A stretch of 64,000 nt of DNA from Hyposmocoma kahamanoa. Lineage: Eukaryota; Arthropoda; Insecta; Lepidoptera; Cosmopterigidae. Both the position numbers and the translations under genes were made by a program. The notes beneath the pieces are model-generated. The model ran no database searches. It was not told where the DNA came from and saw only the letters and a list, made by a program, of their open reading frames with translations. How positions within the stretch are numbered: position 1 is the stretch's first letter; each line of letters opens with the position of its first letter. Of this stretch, positions 33,458-44,031 are shown piece after piece. The stretch lies in NCBI RefSeq assembly GCF_003589595.1, contig NW_020653337.1, positions 4,292,960-4,356,959 of the forward strand, given 5' to 3'.

Positions 33458-33700
33458 ATGTGAAATTACTCCACTAGTTTGTTAAAATTATTAATACAAA
33501 GATCGATCACTGCGAAAAAATTCCTTCGATCCGGCGGATTCGAACCGACGTCTTCTAGTATACCGTGGCAGACGCTATACCAACTAAGCCACGGAACGAC
33601 GCTGGTAACTGGGTGACGAAATGCTTTCATAGATTTCTTACAGATAGCGCTAAAGACTAAACACATGACAACAAGCACAAAGAAAAATTCGTTAGGTTCG
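33458..33700 (-). repeat. SINE E, near full length, antisense
   Basis: It runs from the GTGAAATTACTCCACTAG tail through GATTCGAACCGACGTCTTCT to ACCAACTAAGCCACGGAACG and beyond. Confidence 0.8.
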
Positions 33701-33806
33701 CTCTATCACGCTCTAGCATGGTATGCTATAAGACGTCGGTTCGAATCCGGCCGGATTGTAGGAATTTTTTCTGAGTGTACGTTCTTTGCATTAATAATTA
33801 TAACAA
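33700..33806 (+). repeat. SINE E 3' part, plus strand
   Basis: AGACGTCGGTTCGAATCCGG and the ATTAATAATTATAACAAA tail, head to head with the previous copy and running into family F. Confidence 0.7.
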
Positions 33807-34265
33807 ATTCTGGACTGTTATTATAATTTAAACTTTATTCTGTTGGCATATCGTTGAAAGTTCATTACCTATTATTGCAAGTTACGACGTTTTCATATTA
33901 TATTGAAATATCAATTAACATGCTGCCATCTAGCGGTTAATTGCTGAACGACGACGAATAGGAGTTATTAATTTAGTTCTCCAAATAAGAAGCGACTTAT
34001 AAGCGAAGTGTAAGTTTTCCTTTCGTTTCTTGTAACAAAACAAATATTTCGATACAGAAAAATGAAAACTAATTAAAATGAAACTTTCCGATGATATGAA
34101 ATACAAGCACGGTTAATATTTTTGCACTTCAAAACAGCACAATAAGGAATTTTTCTAGGATTTTAGATAATTTGCACGAACGTATGAAAAAGAGACCTAT
34201 AGTTGGCACGCGTCAGACGTTAACAAACTACTTCAACTGTTTTTATTGTTCTGTGTATTCAAGCT
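33800..34265 (+). repeat. Family F, second copy
   Basis: AAATTCTGGACTGTTATTAT, GGCATATCGTTGAAAGTTCA and CTTCAACTGTTTTTATTGTT match the 12-kb copy in order. Confidence 0.7.
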
Positions 34266-34382
34266 ATACTCATATGCACTTCAAGAGACTAAACAAGGTG
34301 TAACATGATTATTGTTTTTTAACAATATCATATTGGAGTCGACTACAACAGTAGCATTACATCTTTGACTGCCTGTTTCTGG

Positions 34383-34470
34383 AGCAGGTGGCAGTGCAAC
34401 TGCCGTCTCTTACCACCAGATGCACGACTTGTTAGTCCAATCACGCGGCGTTATTAAAAAAAAAAACCCT
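34383..34470 (+). repeat. Family A, 3' scrap
   Basis: GGCAGTGCAACTGCCG...CACGACTTGTTAGTCC and an A-run identify the last 85 bp, with internal deletions. Confidence 0.6.
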
Positions 34471-34779
34471 TTTTTGAGTGTGATTTAACAACTAAGTTTG
34501 AGTAATTTGATAATTGAATTTGAAAATGATATGGTGGCGGTGATAGTTATTTAGTCAATTTTAACGGTAATAATTACAAACGTAATTAGACGTGAGAACC
34601 TATGTTCGTTTTCACTGAAACAATAATAAGAAAACTAGTTATCTGAAGAAACGCCACAACATTCGAATATTTCATTATGACAATATCCTTATTGCATTAA
34701 CATAGAATTCCATTTATTGTGGACGACCACCCTAACCTAATACCCACCTTAAGGGAGGGGTCAGATTCCTTCATGCTTT

Positions 34780-34960
34780 CGTGCTTACCTCGGATTCATT
34801 CGGACGAAAAAATACCCAGTGGACTAGATCTCGGGTTCAATTCTGCAAATTTTCCGAAGACTGTGAACCTTCTTTGAAGTGCAGGTTTCATCGAGACGTT
34901 TTTCTTCACCGAAAAGCTCATGGTAAATTTTTTATTGTAAAATCACATAACATGCAACAA
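34780..34960 (+). repeat. tRNA-like SINE fragment
   Basis: GATCTCGGGTTCAATTCTGC resembles a B box, and GAAAAGCTCATGGTAAATTT recurs at 63.79 kb. The assignment to J is uncertain. Confidence 0.4.
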
Positions 34961-34999
34961 CACAAATTAGTTCCGCCACGCACCGCTAGATGACATTGG

Positions 35000-35340
35000 C
35001 GTCGAAATAGCAAATTCTGCATCGCGATGTTAAGATTTTTCCCTCGCGGAATGGTTATTGTCGGCTATTTGAACTTATCTGAAGTGCCTACTGCATACCT
35101 CGTACGCATCTGGTACTGCTTCCGTATCTGGAACAGCGTTACCTACCGCTAGTCACTTAAGGGTATTGTACACCAGCGGTTGCACCCAGAGTCGCTTCCT
35201 ACGTAGAACGGTGTATGGGACTTTCGTTACGTGTTGTCTAGTGGGAATAGTTTACTACTGTACGTTATACTGTTATATTGTAATACTTGTTGTACCGACT
35301 ATATCAAGCAATAAACTTGTGCTATACGGAAGAAAGTTTG
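35000..35340 (+). other. Possible solo LTR or unique sequence
   Basis: The stretch has a TGTAC-rich region and an AATAAA at about 35310 followed by CTTGTGCTATACGG, reminiscent of an LTR polyadenylation region, but no duplicate copy or target duplication is visible. Confidence 0.2.
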
Positions 35341-35490
35341 GTTTCCTCTGTCACCCGTACTACGGATTGAAACCCACGACCTCTCCTTGAGACACGGTAG
35401 GTCAAACCATTAGGCAACCACGATTTCTTTAGTAATACTAGTCAAATGTCACGTATATAGACGACGTAGCAACAATATTACTATCAAGAT
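35340..35490 (-). repeat. tRNA-derived SINE head and flank, antisense
   Basis: GGATTGAAACCCACGACC is a reversed B box and GTCAAACCATTAGGCAACCA the reversed A-box side. The flank ATATAGACGACGTAGCAACA is repeated almost exactly at 63.92 kb. Confidence 0.7.
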
Positions 35491-35629
35491 ACGATCGTAC
35501 AGGAATACCAGAAGAAAGAAAGAGACAATAAACAAAAACGAGTATTGAGTTTGCAAAGAAAAGAATGAAGAATTTTGTACCTTATATTCAATGAAATAGA
35601 AACCCAGAAAGACAGAGATGCGAAACCGT

Positions 35630-36075
35630 TGGCCATTGTAATTCCACAGAGACTCCACTGATATTATATTGCAATTATGATAATATTTGCAATTCTGCTA
35701 TAATCTACTTGCAATGGCAGTTGAGTCTCAACAGAGTGTCAGTGGGATGGCAGTGATGGCATTCATTCATTCAATCACTAACGATCGATGTTGCTTTACT
35801 AAAACTGCAATGGAAATTACTATGTATATCTTAATTTTTATCTCCTTTAAGCAGCAATTTACTTTTCAAATTAGTGCACAACGCTATCGATATGCCACCG
35901 ACACGCCTTTGAAAGCAGAGTACTAAAAAATTGCAATAGCAGTTGACTAATAGATCGATGGCTAGCCACTACTCTTAACGTTTAGCAGAATACTAAACGT
36001 ACAAAAGCCAACCATTGACAATCTATCTATACACAACTGAGGTGATTTATAATTAGCAGAATTGGGGCCTTGGAG
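35630..36075 (+). repeat. Family G, uninterrupted copy
   Basis: GAGACTCCACTGATATTATA, CAATGGCAGTTGAGTCTCAA and ATCACTAACGATCGATGTTG are followed by a tail near AGCAGAATTGGGG. This copy shows the undisturbed order of sequence at the sites interrupted in the other two. Confidence 0.7.
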
Positions 36076-36350
36076 CGTTTCTAATACCAAACAAAGACGT
36101 AGTTTAGGGTACTGCGATACGTAAGGTAAGTTCTGGTTTCGATGCCTAAAAAAACCATTTAAAAAAAAAGAACAGAATAAGCTTCATTACATACAACATA
36201 AACAGTGACAATACAAAACATAGTGAAAGGTACAATCGGCGGCCTTGTCGCTAAACAGCAGTCTCTTCCAACCATCATAAAAAATCATTAGTGTATATGA
36301 GAATCGCCACACATATCGACCCGGAATCGCATTAAGCAGGTCAAAAAGTA

Positions 36351-36632
36351 TAGTAGCAGTAGAGCTCCTTGTGGAAGAGTTCGTCCAAGAAAGTACTGCC
36401 ACCTTACTTATTTCTACAGCCAAACAGTAATATGAGCATTACTGCGATCCGGTTTTAAAGGGGCACGCGAGACTTATCAACTATGCCTCAGGGTGACGGG
36501 CGCAGTGGCAGTGCTCCTGAGGTATTTGTGTTGTAAAGCTCTGAGTGGCACTGCAACTGTTATGGACAGGCGTGTCGCTTACCATCAGTGCGCGACTTGT
36601 TCGTCCCTTCGCTAGGTATCATAAAATAAATC
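36351..36632 (+). repeat. Family A, near full length
   Basis: All blocks are present from TAGCAGTAGAGCTCCTTGTG to GACTTGTTCGTCCC. Family V follows directly. Confidence 0.85.
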
Positions 36633-36647
36633 TTTGTCTTTGTAAAA

Positions 36648-36778
36648 GACCGAAAAAGACGTTATGCGTTGTGCGTAGGCGGTCTGTGCGGAAGCGTAAC
36701 CTGCAACTTATTTTTCGCTCTTATGGCATGGACTCACGCCGATTTCGCGTTAATAAGTGTGGTGACTCCTTTAATTGA
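36648..36778 (+). repeat. Family V
   Basis: AAAAAGACGTTATGCGTTGT, TTTTCGCTCTTATGGCATGG and AATAAGTGTGGTGACTCC. It directly follows a family A copy. Confidence 0.45.
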
Positions 36779-38130
36779 ACCGAAAATACTCTTAAACAAA
36801 CTAACAACAAATAAATATATTTTTGGTGTACAATAAAGAATTTTCGCATTGTATTTTGTATACACAGTGTACAATACGTGCACAAACGCTCTTTCTAATA
36901 AAGGCACCGGTACAGAATACCGAAATAGAATTCGAAGAATTATATACAAAAACGAGTTTTACTCACAATCGAAATATACAGTTGTCAACTAAAAATAACC
37001 GTCACTAGAATATGGCGGTCCAATCAAAACAGAAATGAAAAGAGCCGCCAAACTTGTCGCACGACATTCTCTCAATTAGTAACGGTTCAAACGAGCTCAC
37101 AAATCTAATTTAAGCTTCAGTCCTGATTGGGTGGAGTAAACCATTTGTCATTTCCCCTTAAAAGGGGAAATAGGACACTAACTAGATGTAAAAAAGGTGA
37201 AAAGGTCAAGCACTATCCTTTGTGTTTTTCTCCTTTGTACGAACGTTGTAACCTTGGGGCTAATAGTAATGCTTAGTGTAATTGTACACTTTTTAGAAGA
37301 AAATTAAGCGCATTTAAGTGGCGATGAGGTCGACCATGCATGCAGACACAATGCCTGTTCACTTCCACCTTGAAAAGGTCCAAGTTCAATTGTAATTAAG
37401 CAAGAAAACGACTCAATCACTGCACATCATATGACTTGCGCAAATATCTTAATATCTTACAGATTAAATTTTGCAAGACAAGGTTGATAGGCTTTGTACT
37501 TAGATACAATACAGGCTGACCCCTAAAGATCTGCGAGACTTATGTCTTTTATGGTAAAGAATAGGATATAATCATTTATTTCACATTATTTATATCTAAA
37601 CAAATACAAAATATTGTCAACATACAATATCCTCTACACTGTAAAATAAAATTCATAATCTAACAACAGGAGTCACCTTCGAATCTATTTTAGCAATTTA
37701 TGTGGAGTCTCACAATGGCGACATTGAAAAGGGTATTTATATATTATTGTACAAGTGCATGTTTGTGCTAAATTAGTAACTATAATTTATTTATGTATTG
37801 ATGAGTATTTGCTTGAAAGAATATTTTCAAGTGTAGCAGTGTAATAGGTTGGTACCTATTGTTATTTTTCTGTGTGACCCGATGGTTAACATGGTAAAGT
37901 GTGCCTTATCGCATTAGGTTTGGAATTTTTATAAGATTGAAGAAAGCAATAAGTTTCAATAAATCAAAAAACCCTTACAAATTGCGCGATCTTTTAAGAT
38001 CACCCTGTATAAACATTTGCAACAAGCAATAAATTTATTAAATGGGCAAAAAATAAGTGAAATATATATAGTTGCCTTTTGTATGTCCATGTTAACAATA
38101 TCATGTGACCAAGTAGCGTCAAAACAAAAA
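36779..38130. other. No gene seen apart from a retroelement scrap at 37.3 kb
   Basis: AT-rich with overlapping short frames on both strands around 36.73-37.0 kb that have no motif. Confidence 0.45.
37318..37400 (-). repeat. Scrap of Jockey/CR1-like 3' region
   Basis: GCGATGAGGTCGACCATG and TGTTCACTTCCACCTTGAAA match the segment beside the 29.4-kb fragment. Only about 80 bp remain. Confidence 0.5.
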
Positions 38131-38140
38131 ATTGAAAAAT

Positions 38141-38268
38141 TTTTGGCACAGCTCTATTGATAGTCCTGATTGATACGAGGCCCGAGTCCTAACATAATTG
38201 ACAAAAAAAGGATATTCCAGATATTTTTTGGCGCAGCTCTTTTCAGGGTACTGATTCATACGTAGACC
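38141..38268 (+). repeat. Imperfect 43-bp repeat, period 85 bp
   Basis: TTTTGGCACAGCTCTATTGA (38141) recurs as TTTTGGCGCAGCTCTTTTCA (38226), each followed by CTGATT(G/C)ATACG. Confidence 0.5.
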
Positions 38269-38439
38269 GATCATTCATAAGCTGAACATTATTTGCTCGC
38301 TGCTCGTGGACACATCATGAATCATTTTGGACGTGGGTCATTTTTTTATGTTAACGGTAAAGCGAATACCTTTGACGGCAATATTTATATACACAGATAC
38401 TAGATCATAAATAATAACGTCAGCAAAAGACTAGGTAAT

Positions 38440-38590
38440 TTTAAGACGACCTCGTGGGTCCTGCTGGACGCTAAATGAAGAGGTCCCGGGTTAGATTCTC
38501 GGTAGAACCAATTCGTGAAATGTACTTTTCCAAACTGATTTTGGTTCAAGTCTGAGATCAGTTCACTGGTGTAGTAATCTGGCACAATAT
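38440..38590 (+). repeat. tRNA-like SINE fragment
   Basis: CGACCTCGTGGGTCCTGCTG and GAGGTCCCGGGTTAGATTCT resemble A and B boxes, followed by a body with CAGTTCACTGGTGTAG. Confidence 0.5.
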
Positions 38591-38793
38591 TGTTATATCT
38601 ACCTAGATTGAAACTTGAGATTTCCCTATCGTATTAGTATCAGAGCAATGAGATTAACGTCGCCATCAGTCCGGATTTATCAGGACATCTCAGGGTTGTT
38701 GACATTCTGTCCGAATTTGTTATTTGTTCGGATTTTTCGGCGATTATTTCAAAATTAGAAGTAAAACATCCACCTCTCTGGGGCTACACGTGT

Positions 38794-38852
38794 CGCTTAC
38801 CATCAGGCACACGACTGGTTCGCCCTATCACATGATGTTATAAAAAAAACAG
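38794..38852 (+). repeat. Family A, 3' scrap
   Basis: TGTCGCTTACCATCAGGC to ATGATGTTATAAAAAAA. A second partial copy follows within 40 bp. Confidence 0.7.
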
Positions 38853-38887
38853 ATCTATATGTCATCTCGGTACCTACGTATCGACTT

Positions 38888-39068
38888 AAGGTAAGAGTGT
38901 TGGTAAAATTACAGGTACATCTGTCTCTGGGTGACTAGGGCAGTGGCAATGTCCCTTAGATCTGTTTGATGTAAAGCTCTGGGTGGCACTGCAACTATTA
39001 CCTGTGTATAGGCGTGTTGCTTACTACCAGGCGGACGACTTATTCGCTCAAATCATAAAAAAACTTTT
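38888..39068 (+). repeat. Family A, middle and 3' part
   Basis: GGTAAGAGTGTTGGTAAAAT through TCTGGGTGGCACTGCAACT to TTATTCGCTCAAAT and an A-rich end. Confidence 0.75.
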
Positions 39069-39409
39069 TTATTCGACTCTACAGTTACTTGTTATTTTCG
39101 ATGAGAGAAAATGTGTACAAATAATCATAAGTAGTAACAAGACCCATCTCAGTAAATTCTAAAACGTACAATCAACTTTTAGGTTCAAGGTACATACATA
39201 TGTTTGGAACTTTCGCAAGTAATGATTTTTTGCGTGTGTCGGTACGAATTTAGGTTTACATTCTAATTCGTAAGTTGATGTTTCGAACTGTATATATACT
39301 GTCGTTGCTTTACGATTGAAGAAGTTCTATTTTTAACTTATAAGTCACATTCGTAAAGTTACTAGAGCTGTTTTACAATAACTTATTTAAAAAATATCGA
39401 GATTGTTAA

Positions 39410-39587
39410 ACATTAAAAATAATAATGCACACGTACTAGGGAAATTACGTATACAACCACAAATTACGACCAAACTCACGAGAGAAGTAAATATAGGCCA
39501 TATAAATATATCTCAAGGCCCGGGAATCGACCCGGGACCTCTGCGCAGCAGTCCAGCATGGTCACAGCTCGGCCGCGGAGGCAGTTA
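39410..39587 (-). repeat. SINE D, antisense, internal deletion
   Basis: CCCGGGAATCGACCCGGGAC and CACAGCTCGGCCGCGGAGGC mark the head. The body lacks the CCCGCGACACAGGG block. Confidence 0.85.
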
Positions 39588-39627
39588 AAAGCGTATGTGT
39601 TATATATATTTTTTTTATGATACTAAG

Positions 39628-40130
39628 TTATGGGACGAACAAGTCGTGCGCCTGATGGTAAACGACACGCATGTCCATAACAGTTGCAGTGCCACTCAGA
39701 TATTTAAATTGCAAAGATCTGAGGTACACAGCCTCTGCGCTCATCGCCCTGAGACATAAGTTGAAAAGTCCCATGTGCCAGGAATTTCAGGTAACCTATC
39801 ACAAAGTCGAAAATGTTTTTATCGGAATAACGTTTGTTCGAATTTTCATTACACCGAAAACCGAATTATAACGAAACAGTTGTTTTTTCAGGATATGTTG
39901 AATGTTTATCGCAAAGGCACGATTAGGTTCGATTAGGTTAGGTAAAGTTAGGTTTAAAAGAAAAAACATTTTCCTCTCAAAATTACTTTCGAGGTTATGA
40001 AATTTCGACCAAACGTTATTTCTGGAAAATGTCATTTCGGAGTACTGATAGGTAGCCGTAATTTCACAAGCATCCTTACCCTTCTAAACCGGAACGCAGT
40101 AATGCTCACATTACTGCTTGGCGGCAGTGT
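39628..40130 (-). repeat. Family A, antisense, split by a MITE
   Basis: The 3' portion is 39628-39789 and the 5' portion 40058-40130, separated by the MITE at 39790-40057 with duplication of GTAATTTCA-like sequence. Confidence 0.85.
39790..40057. mobile_element. MITE inserted in a family A copy
   Basis: The ends GGTAACCTATCA and inverted GGCTACCTATCA bound a 268-bp insert that splits family A between its CATGTGCC and CAAGCATCC blocks. The A sequence GTAATTTCA is duplicated at the junctions (GGAATTTCA at 39781-39789, GTAATTTCA at 40058-40066), a target duplication of 7-9 bp. Inverted similarity continues for about 40 bp inwards to ATAACG. Mutator-like or hAT is possible. Confidence 0.75.
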
Positions 40131-40854
40131 GTTGTTTGCTGCGTGTGCTGTGTGTGTAAGTACATGTACTTGAATGAGTGCTACGATAAAGATGTTGCTG
40201 AATTGATTGGGCACATAAATATTAGATAAAAAATGAAAACAATATATTGTACGTCTCAAGAACAGAAGTGATTCATAATGCATTCTTGTGCTATTTAACC
40301 TACGAATCACAATTAAATATATAAATTTTATTTCGGAAATTTTGCGTTTTTAATTGCGATATATTTTTTTTAAAGTGACGCCATTCTATCCGCTGTTAGC
40401 TTTAGTATGTGAGCTTTGTTAAGTTTGCAATTGCTATTATATCAATAAGAGTATAGGAAATAACAGTGTAACAAAGCAGGCAGTCATAGCCCGGAAAGTG
40501 TTACGAAATGGATACTACGAGCCGTAGCTCCAAGCTACGCCAGAGATTACTAGTTACGTAACAAGGCCTACGCTTATGTATATACAATGATTCGATATTC
40601 GAAGTTAGTTCAGTAACATTTAGAACTTAATTGGTAATTGCAAAATAATTTTGGATAACTTAAGTTTAATACTATTAGTTAGATAAATAGAATAGATAAC
40701 TAAATAAGATGTTATTTTTTACAAAAATGAAGTTGAATATATAATAGTTACATGTGAATATTAGGCATACATTTAAGCATGTTTAACTAAATTACTTTTT
40801 TGACTAACTCAATCTGGACTGAAATTGTTATGTGGAAAAATTGACTAGAAAGCA
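40131..40854. other. No gene seen
   Basis: AT-rich sequence with no shared repeat identified. Confidence 0.45.
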
Positions 40855-41283
40855 TCATTGTTTGCTCATTCTAATTCTATTGAGACTCTACTGAGATCAT
40901 ATTGCAATTGTGATAATGTTTGTTATTCTGCTAAAATCCAGTTGCAATGGCAGTTGAGTCTCATTATTTGTTATATGTTTGTATATATGTTTATTTACGT
41001 ATTAATTATAATTTATAATAATAGTCAATTGAATATGTAGCAGTATTTATATATTTTTATTTTGCGTTTATTGTTGGCCTCGAGCTCTACGGGCTTACTG
41101 AAAACCAGCGCTGTGGTATTTTACGTTGCTGACATGCTGAGTTCCCCCCGAATGGGTTCCCGCCTTGTCGTGGCGGTGGGGCTCTAGTAGCCGTGGTCGA
41201 TTTCATCCCACGGTGAAGCTAAGAGGAACTCACGGGCCGGCCGATGGAGCTAGGTTGGCTCAAGGAGTACCGCGCGGGCTCGT

Positions 41284-41333
41284 CTTGATCTAGGCCGAGC
41301 GGGTACGCGCGGGCCCGCTCGGCCTAGATCAAG
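41284..41333. repeat. Perfect 20-bp GC-rich hairpin
   Basis: Arm CTTGATCTAGGCCGAGCGGG (41284-41303) is followed by the 10-base spacer TACGCGCGGG and the exact reverse complement of the arm (41314-41333). It lies inside the GC-rich retroelement-like insert. Confidence 0.9.
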
Positions 41334-41337
41334 GGGA

Positions 41338-41483
41338 AGAGACATATCGGTGTGTCGTTGCCGCTCGCCCTATCCTCCGCAACCCTGGCGAGGCTGCACC
41401 GCTTAGGGTGCAGATACAGTGGCGGTGGGGCCGCGGGGGTAGAGACGTGTCGGCGTGTCGTTACCGCTCGTCCTGTCCTCCGC
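41338..41483 (+). repeat. Imperfect 43-bp repeat pair inside the GC-rich insert
   Basis: A unit starting AGAGACATATCGGTGTGTCG (41338-41380) recurs as AGAGACGTGTCGGCGTGTCG (41441-41483). Subterminal or promoter-like reiterations occur in some non-LTR 5' regions; the role here is unknown. Confidence 0.65.
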
Positions 41484-42250
41484 GGCCGAATTTGGCCGAT
41501 TGGCCCGTGCGGTGAGCGCTCCAAAGGACTCTCTACGGAGAGTCCACGTGGATGCCCGTAGGGTGTTGCGGCGGACCCTACCAACAGATCCGCCGTGGGG
41601 GCTGGCGGAGCATCCTCTGAACTTCACAGTTGAGTGGATGTTGTCCTGGCCCCATGGCACCTGGGTAGCGGACTCGGGGGAGTTCGCTGCCCAGCATAAA
41701 GGGGCCCGAGATGGAAGGCTCGTCTGGTGTTCGGCGAGCCTTACATTTAGAGTCGAGGGACCGTTGTGTCTCCCTTCTCGGGGCAGTGGCTGCGCTGGGC
41801 GCGGCCAGTCGCTGGTGGAGGCGAGGGCGAGCGATAGCGTACTCGTGCCTCTACCTGCAGCAGAGAGGAGGAACACCCCGGGGGTTTGATGCGGTCGGGT
41901 TGCTCCCCTTCAGGGTTCAGCCGAGTCCCACGTAACCCCGGCTCTGCCCCCGCAGGGCAGGGCCAGGGTATCTGTAAGCAGATTCCCGCGGGTAATAAAA
42001 AAAGCACATGCTGAGTTAAGTCCCGTGTTGGCATGACGCTGCAACACAGACCATACCAGACTATCTACTTTGTACGTTTATTTCAATTTTAGTCGTAATT
42101 ATATGTCAAATAATTATTTGTGTGTAAACTGTTTTTGTGTGGTTTTGTGTTGTTGTATTATGCCAATTAAAGTATGTCTATGTCTATGTCTACGTTTCAG
42201 TAGAATGTTAGTGGAATGACAGCGATTGCACTAATTCATTCAACAACTAA

Positions 42251-42670
42251 GGCGCTCCGCAGATGGAGCAACTTTAGTTGACGCAACTGGCAACTTTATA
42301 CAAGTTGCTATTAACGGTTGCCGGTTGTAGTAACTAAAAGGCCTAGTTACCGGTTGCCGCAATTTTAAATAAAGTTTCGAAATCTACAGTCGAAAGACTG
42401 GCGCTGCGGGAGACGGGGAGGGAGTGAAGTAGCTTCACGAGTTGCGGTTGCCGTTTGCGGAAACTGGCAACTGGAGACAACCGGTACAAATTTACAAGTT
42501 TCTAGTTGCGGCAATTAGGAATTTTTTTAAGTCGATTGCCGGAACTCTCAACTGAAATTGCCATGGCTGCGCGGTTTTTTAAAAATATATGAAAAACGTC
42601 ATAAACAGCTTGTTGCGGGTTGCCATTTGCCGAAACTCGATGATCAAAGTTGCTCCAGCTGCGCAGCGCC
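42251..42670. mobile_element. PIF/Harbinger-like MITE inserted in repeat G
   Basis: The ends GGCGCTCCGCAGATGGAGCA and the inverted GGCGCTGCGCAGCTGGAGCA differ at two positions, and TAA flanks both sides (42248-42250 and 42671-42673). Other G copies read across the site as CTAACGGTCGATGTTGCC, so the insertion site is directly visible. The interior is full of TTGCCGGTTG/CAACTGGCAAC motifs on both strands. No coding capacity. Confidence 0.85.
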
Positions 42671-42877
42671 TAACGCTCTCTGTTGCCTTACTAAAATTAC
42701 CAAATCTTAATTTTTATCTTAATTATGTAGGTACGTATTTGTAATTATTTGAGCTCGAGTCCATGCTTCACTAGTATCGGGCTTGCTGAAAACAGATCAG
42801 ATACTCTGTCCGTAGTTAATAGTCGAGCAAGACCCGTTACTAGCAGTAGTAGTCGTGTGCAAAATAAATAAAATAAC

Positions 42878-42957
42878 TCATCATCATTAATCTATTTTAC
42901 ACTCCACGGCATGGGTTTATCAAGGGATGTGAACATTCTTCGATATAACAGTTTTTA
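42878..42957 (-). repeat. SINE J tail leader fused to family A
   Basis: TCATCATTAATCTATTTTACACT is the inverse of the J tail, followed by GGCATGGGTTTATCAAGG and a GATATAACAG segment running into family A. The same order occurs at 53125-53195. Confidence 0.55.
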
Positions 42958-43264
42958 GTAACAGTCTAGATCCTGGTGAAACAGTTCGTCCAGGGAAGTA
43001 CTGCCACCTTACCTATTTCTGCCGCCAACCAGTAATGTAAGCATTACTGCGTTCCGGTTTAGAAGGGTAAGCGGTGCTGATGAAATTACAGATACATGAG
43101 ACTTGTCAGTTTAAGTTTCAGGGTGACAAGTGCAGTGGCAGTACCTCTCAGATCTTTGGAATTTAAAGCTCTGAGTGGCACTGCAACTGTTATGCATAGA
43201 CGTGTCGCTTACCACGAGGCGCACGACTTGTTCGTCCCGTCACTTGATACGAGTATTATAAAAG
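42958..43264 (+). repeat. Family A, full length, with attached J-tail leader
   Basis: A complete copy down to CCCGTCACTTGATACG. It is preceded at 42878-42957 by a leader that also precedes the copy at 53196. Confidence 0.85.
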
Positions 43265-43355
43265 AAAACTAAAACAAATTGAAATCAGCAGACCAGTTTA
43301 ACGATAAATTAAAACATCTTTGGGATAAAAATCACATTTACAATGATATGCTTAC

Positions 43356-43370
43356 CAAAGGATTTTCCAT
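43356..43370 (-). CDS. Weak candidate first coding exon (five codons) of the RPUSD2-like gene
   Basis: On the minus strand an ATG is followed by four sense codons (M-E-N-P-L) and then a GTAAGC donor in phase 0, the phase required to join the exon at 31979-32065. The segment is not inside any repeat I can identify. Short ATG-to-donor combinations arise often by chance over 30 kb, so this is only a lead; the true start may lie elsewhere or beyond the window. Confidence 0.15.
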
Positions 43371-43998
43371 TACTTTGGTCTCATTGCCCAACAACCTGGA
43401 CAGGTAATTTTTTGATGGGCAAGATAAAAAAAGACTGGCAGAGCATCTCGTTGCTTGTGTGACCAAATAATAGTCTTCACTGGTCTTTCTGTTTCAATCA
43501 TCCAGAGATAAGGTCGTAAATCGTACGAAATAGAAAAAGCTCGTACATATTGCCACGAAGAACTTTCAAGGACATGACCTTTGGTGTTGAAAATTCAAAA
43601 CGACTACGAAGAAAAATAAAAGAAACGTGTCGCAGTGAAAGAAAAAGATGAATATCATCAATTTAACGAAAAGTTTTAATTGAAAGAGGACCTCGATGTC
43701 GTGACTGATCCGTTTACTGTAGTGACGTAAATGGCAATAAGTTAATAATATCGATACATCAACAATTTGATTAAATTTGTTATAAGAAATCAAATACTGT
43801 CGTAACTCAAAATAGGAGAATTGTGAATACATGATTCGAAAGTTCAAAAAATGACCAAATGAAAACAGTTAATTTATAAATGGATAACTAAATGTTATGT
43901 ATAAATAACAACAGTCACATTATTCGCACTAAGATTCGTTAAGTTTTTTTAATCTTCAAATCGTGTTTGAAAACTTGAAACTAAATGTTGTCGTAACT

Positions 43999-44031
43999 CA
44001 AAAATTGGCAGAATTGAGTCTGCCAATTTTG
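43999..44031. repeat. Perfect 12-bp hairpin in a direct-repeat pair
   Basis: AAAATTGGCAGA (44001-44012) and its reverse complement flank the loop ATTGAG. The preceding TCGTAACTCAAAA is repeated from about 43800, roughly 190 bp upstream. No gene is implied. Confidence 0.5.

Larger units (their letters stand above)
40964..42191 (+). mobile_element. GC-rich non-autonomous retroelement-like insert in repeat G
   Basis: This block of about 1.23 kb interrupts a G copy between GCAGTTGAGTCTCA and AGTAGAATGTTAGTGGAATG. Its right end is a hexamer tail (GTCTAT repeated), typical of some non-LTR elements, and the junctions show a possible short duplication GTCTCA/GTTTCA. The core (41090-41990) is markedly GC-rich. 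It has a perfect 20-bp hairpin at 41284-41333 and an imperfect 43-bp repeat spaced 103 bp apart (41338 and 41441). Long frames exist on both strands (for example 41455-41889 plus, 41403-41876 minus), as expected of GC-rich DNA, and I recognise no domain. Confidence 0.6.
40855..42745 (+). repeat. Family G copy broken by two insertions
   Basis: G pieces lie at 40855-40963, about 42192-42250 and 42671-42745. The first break holds the GC-rich retroelement-like insert and the second the Harbinger-like MITE. Confidence 0.75.

Noticed and set aside
33256..33600. Pair of tRNA genes in antisense
   Set aside because: Both are SINE E heads attached to the same non-tRNA body and tail.
41403..41889. Frames of 144 (plus) and 157 (minus) codons in the GC-rich insert
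   Set aside because: Overlapping long frames on opposite strands are expected where stop codons are rare in GC-rich DNA. No domain or codon signature favours either.
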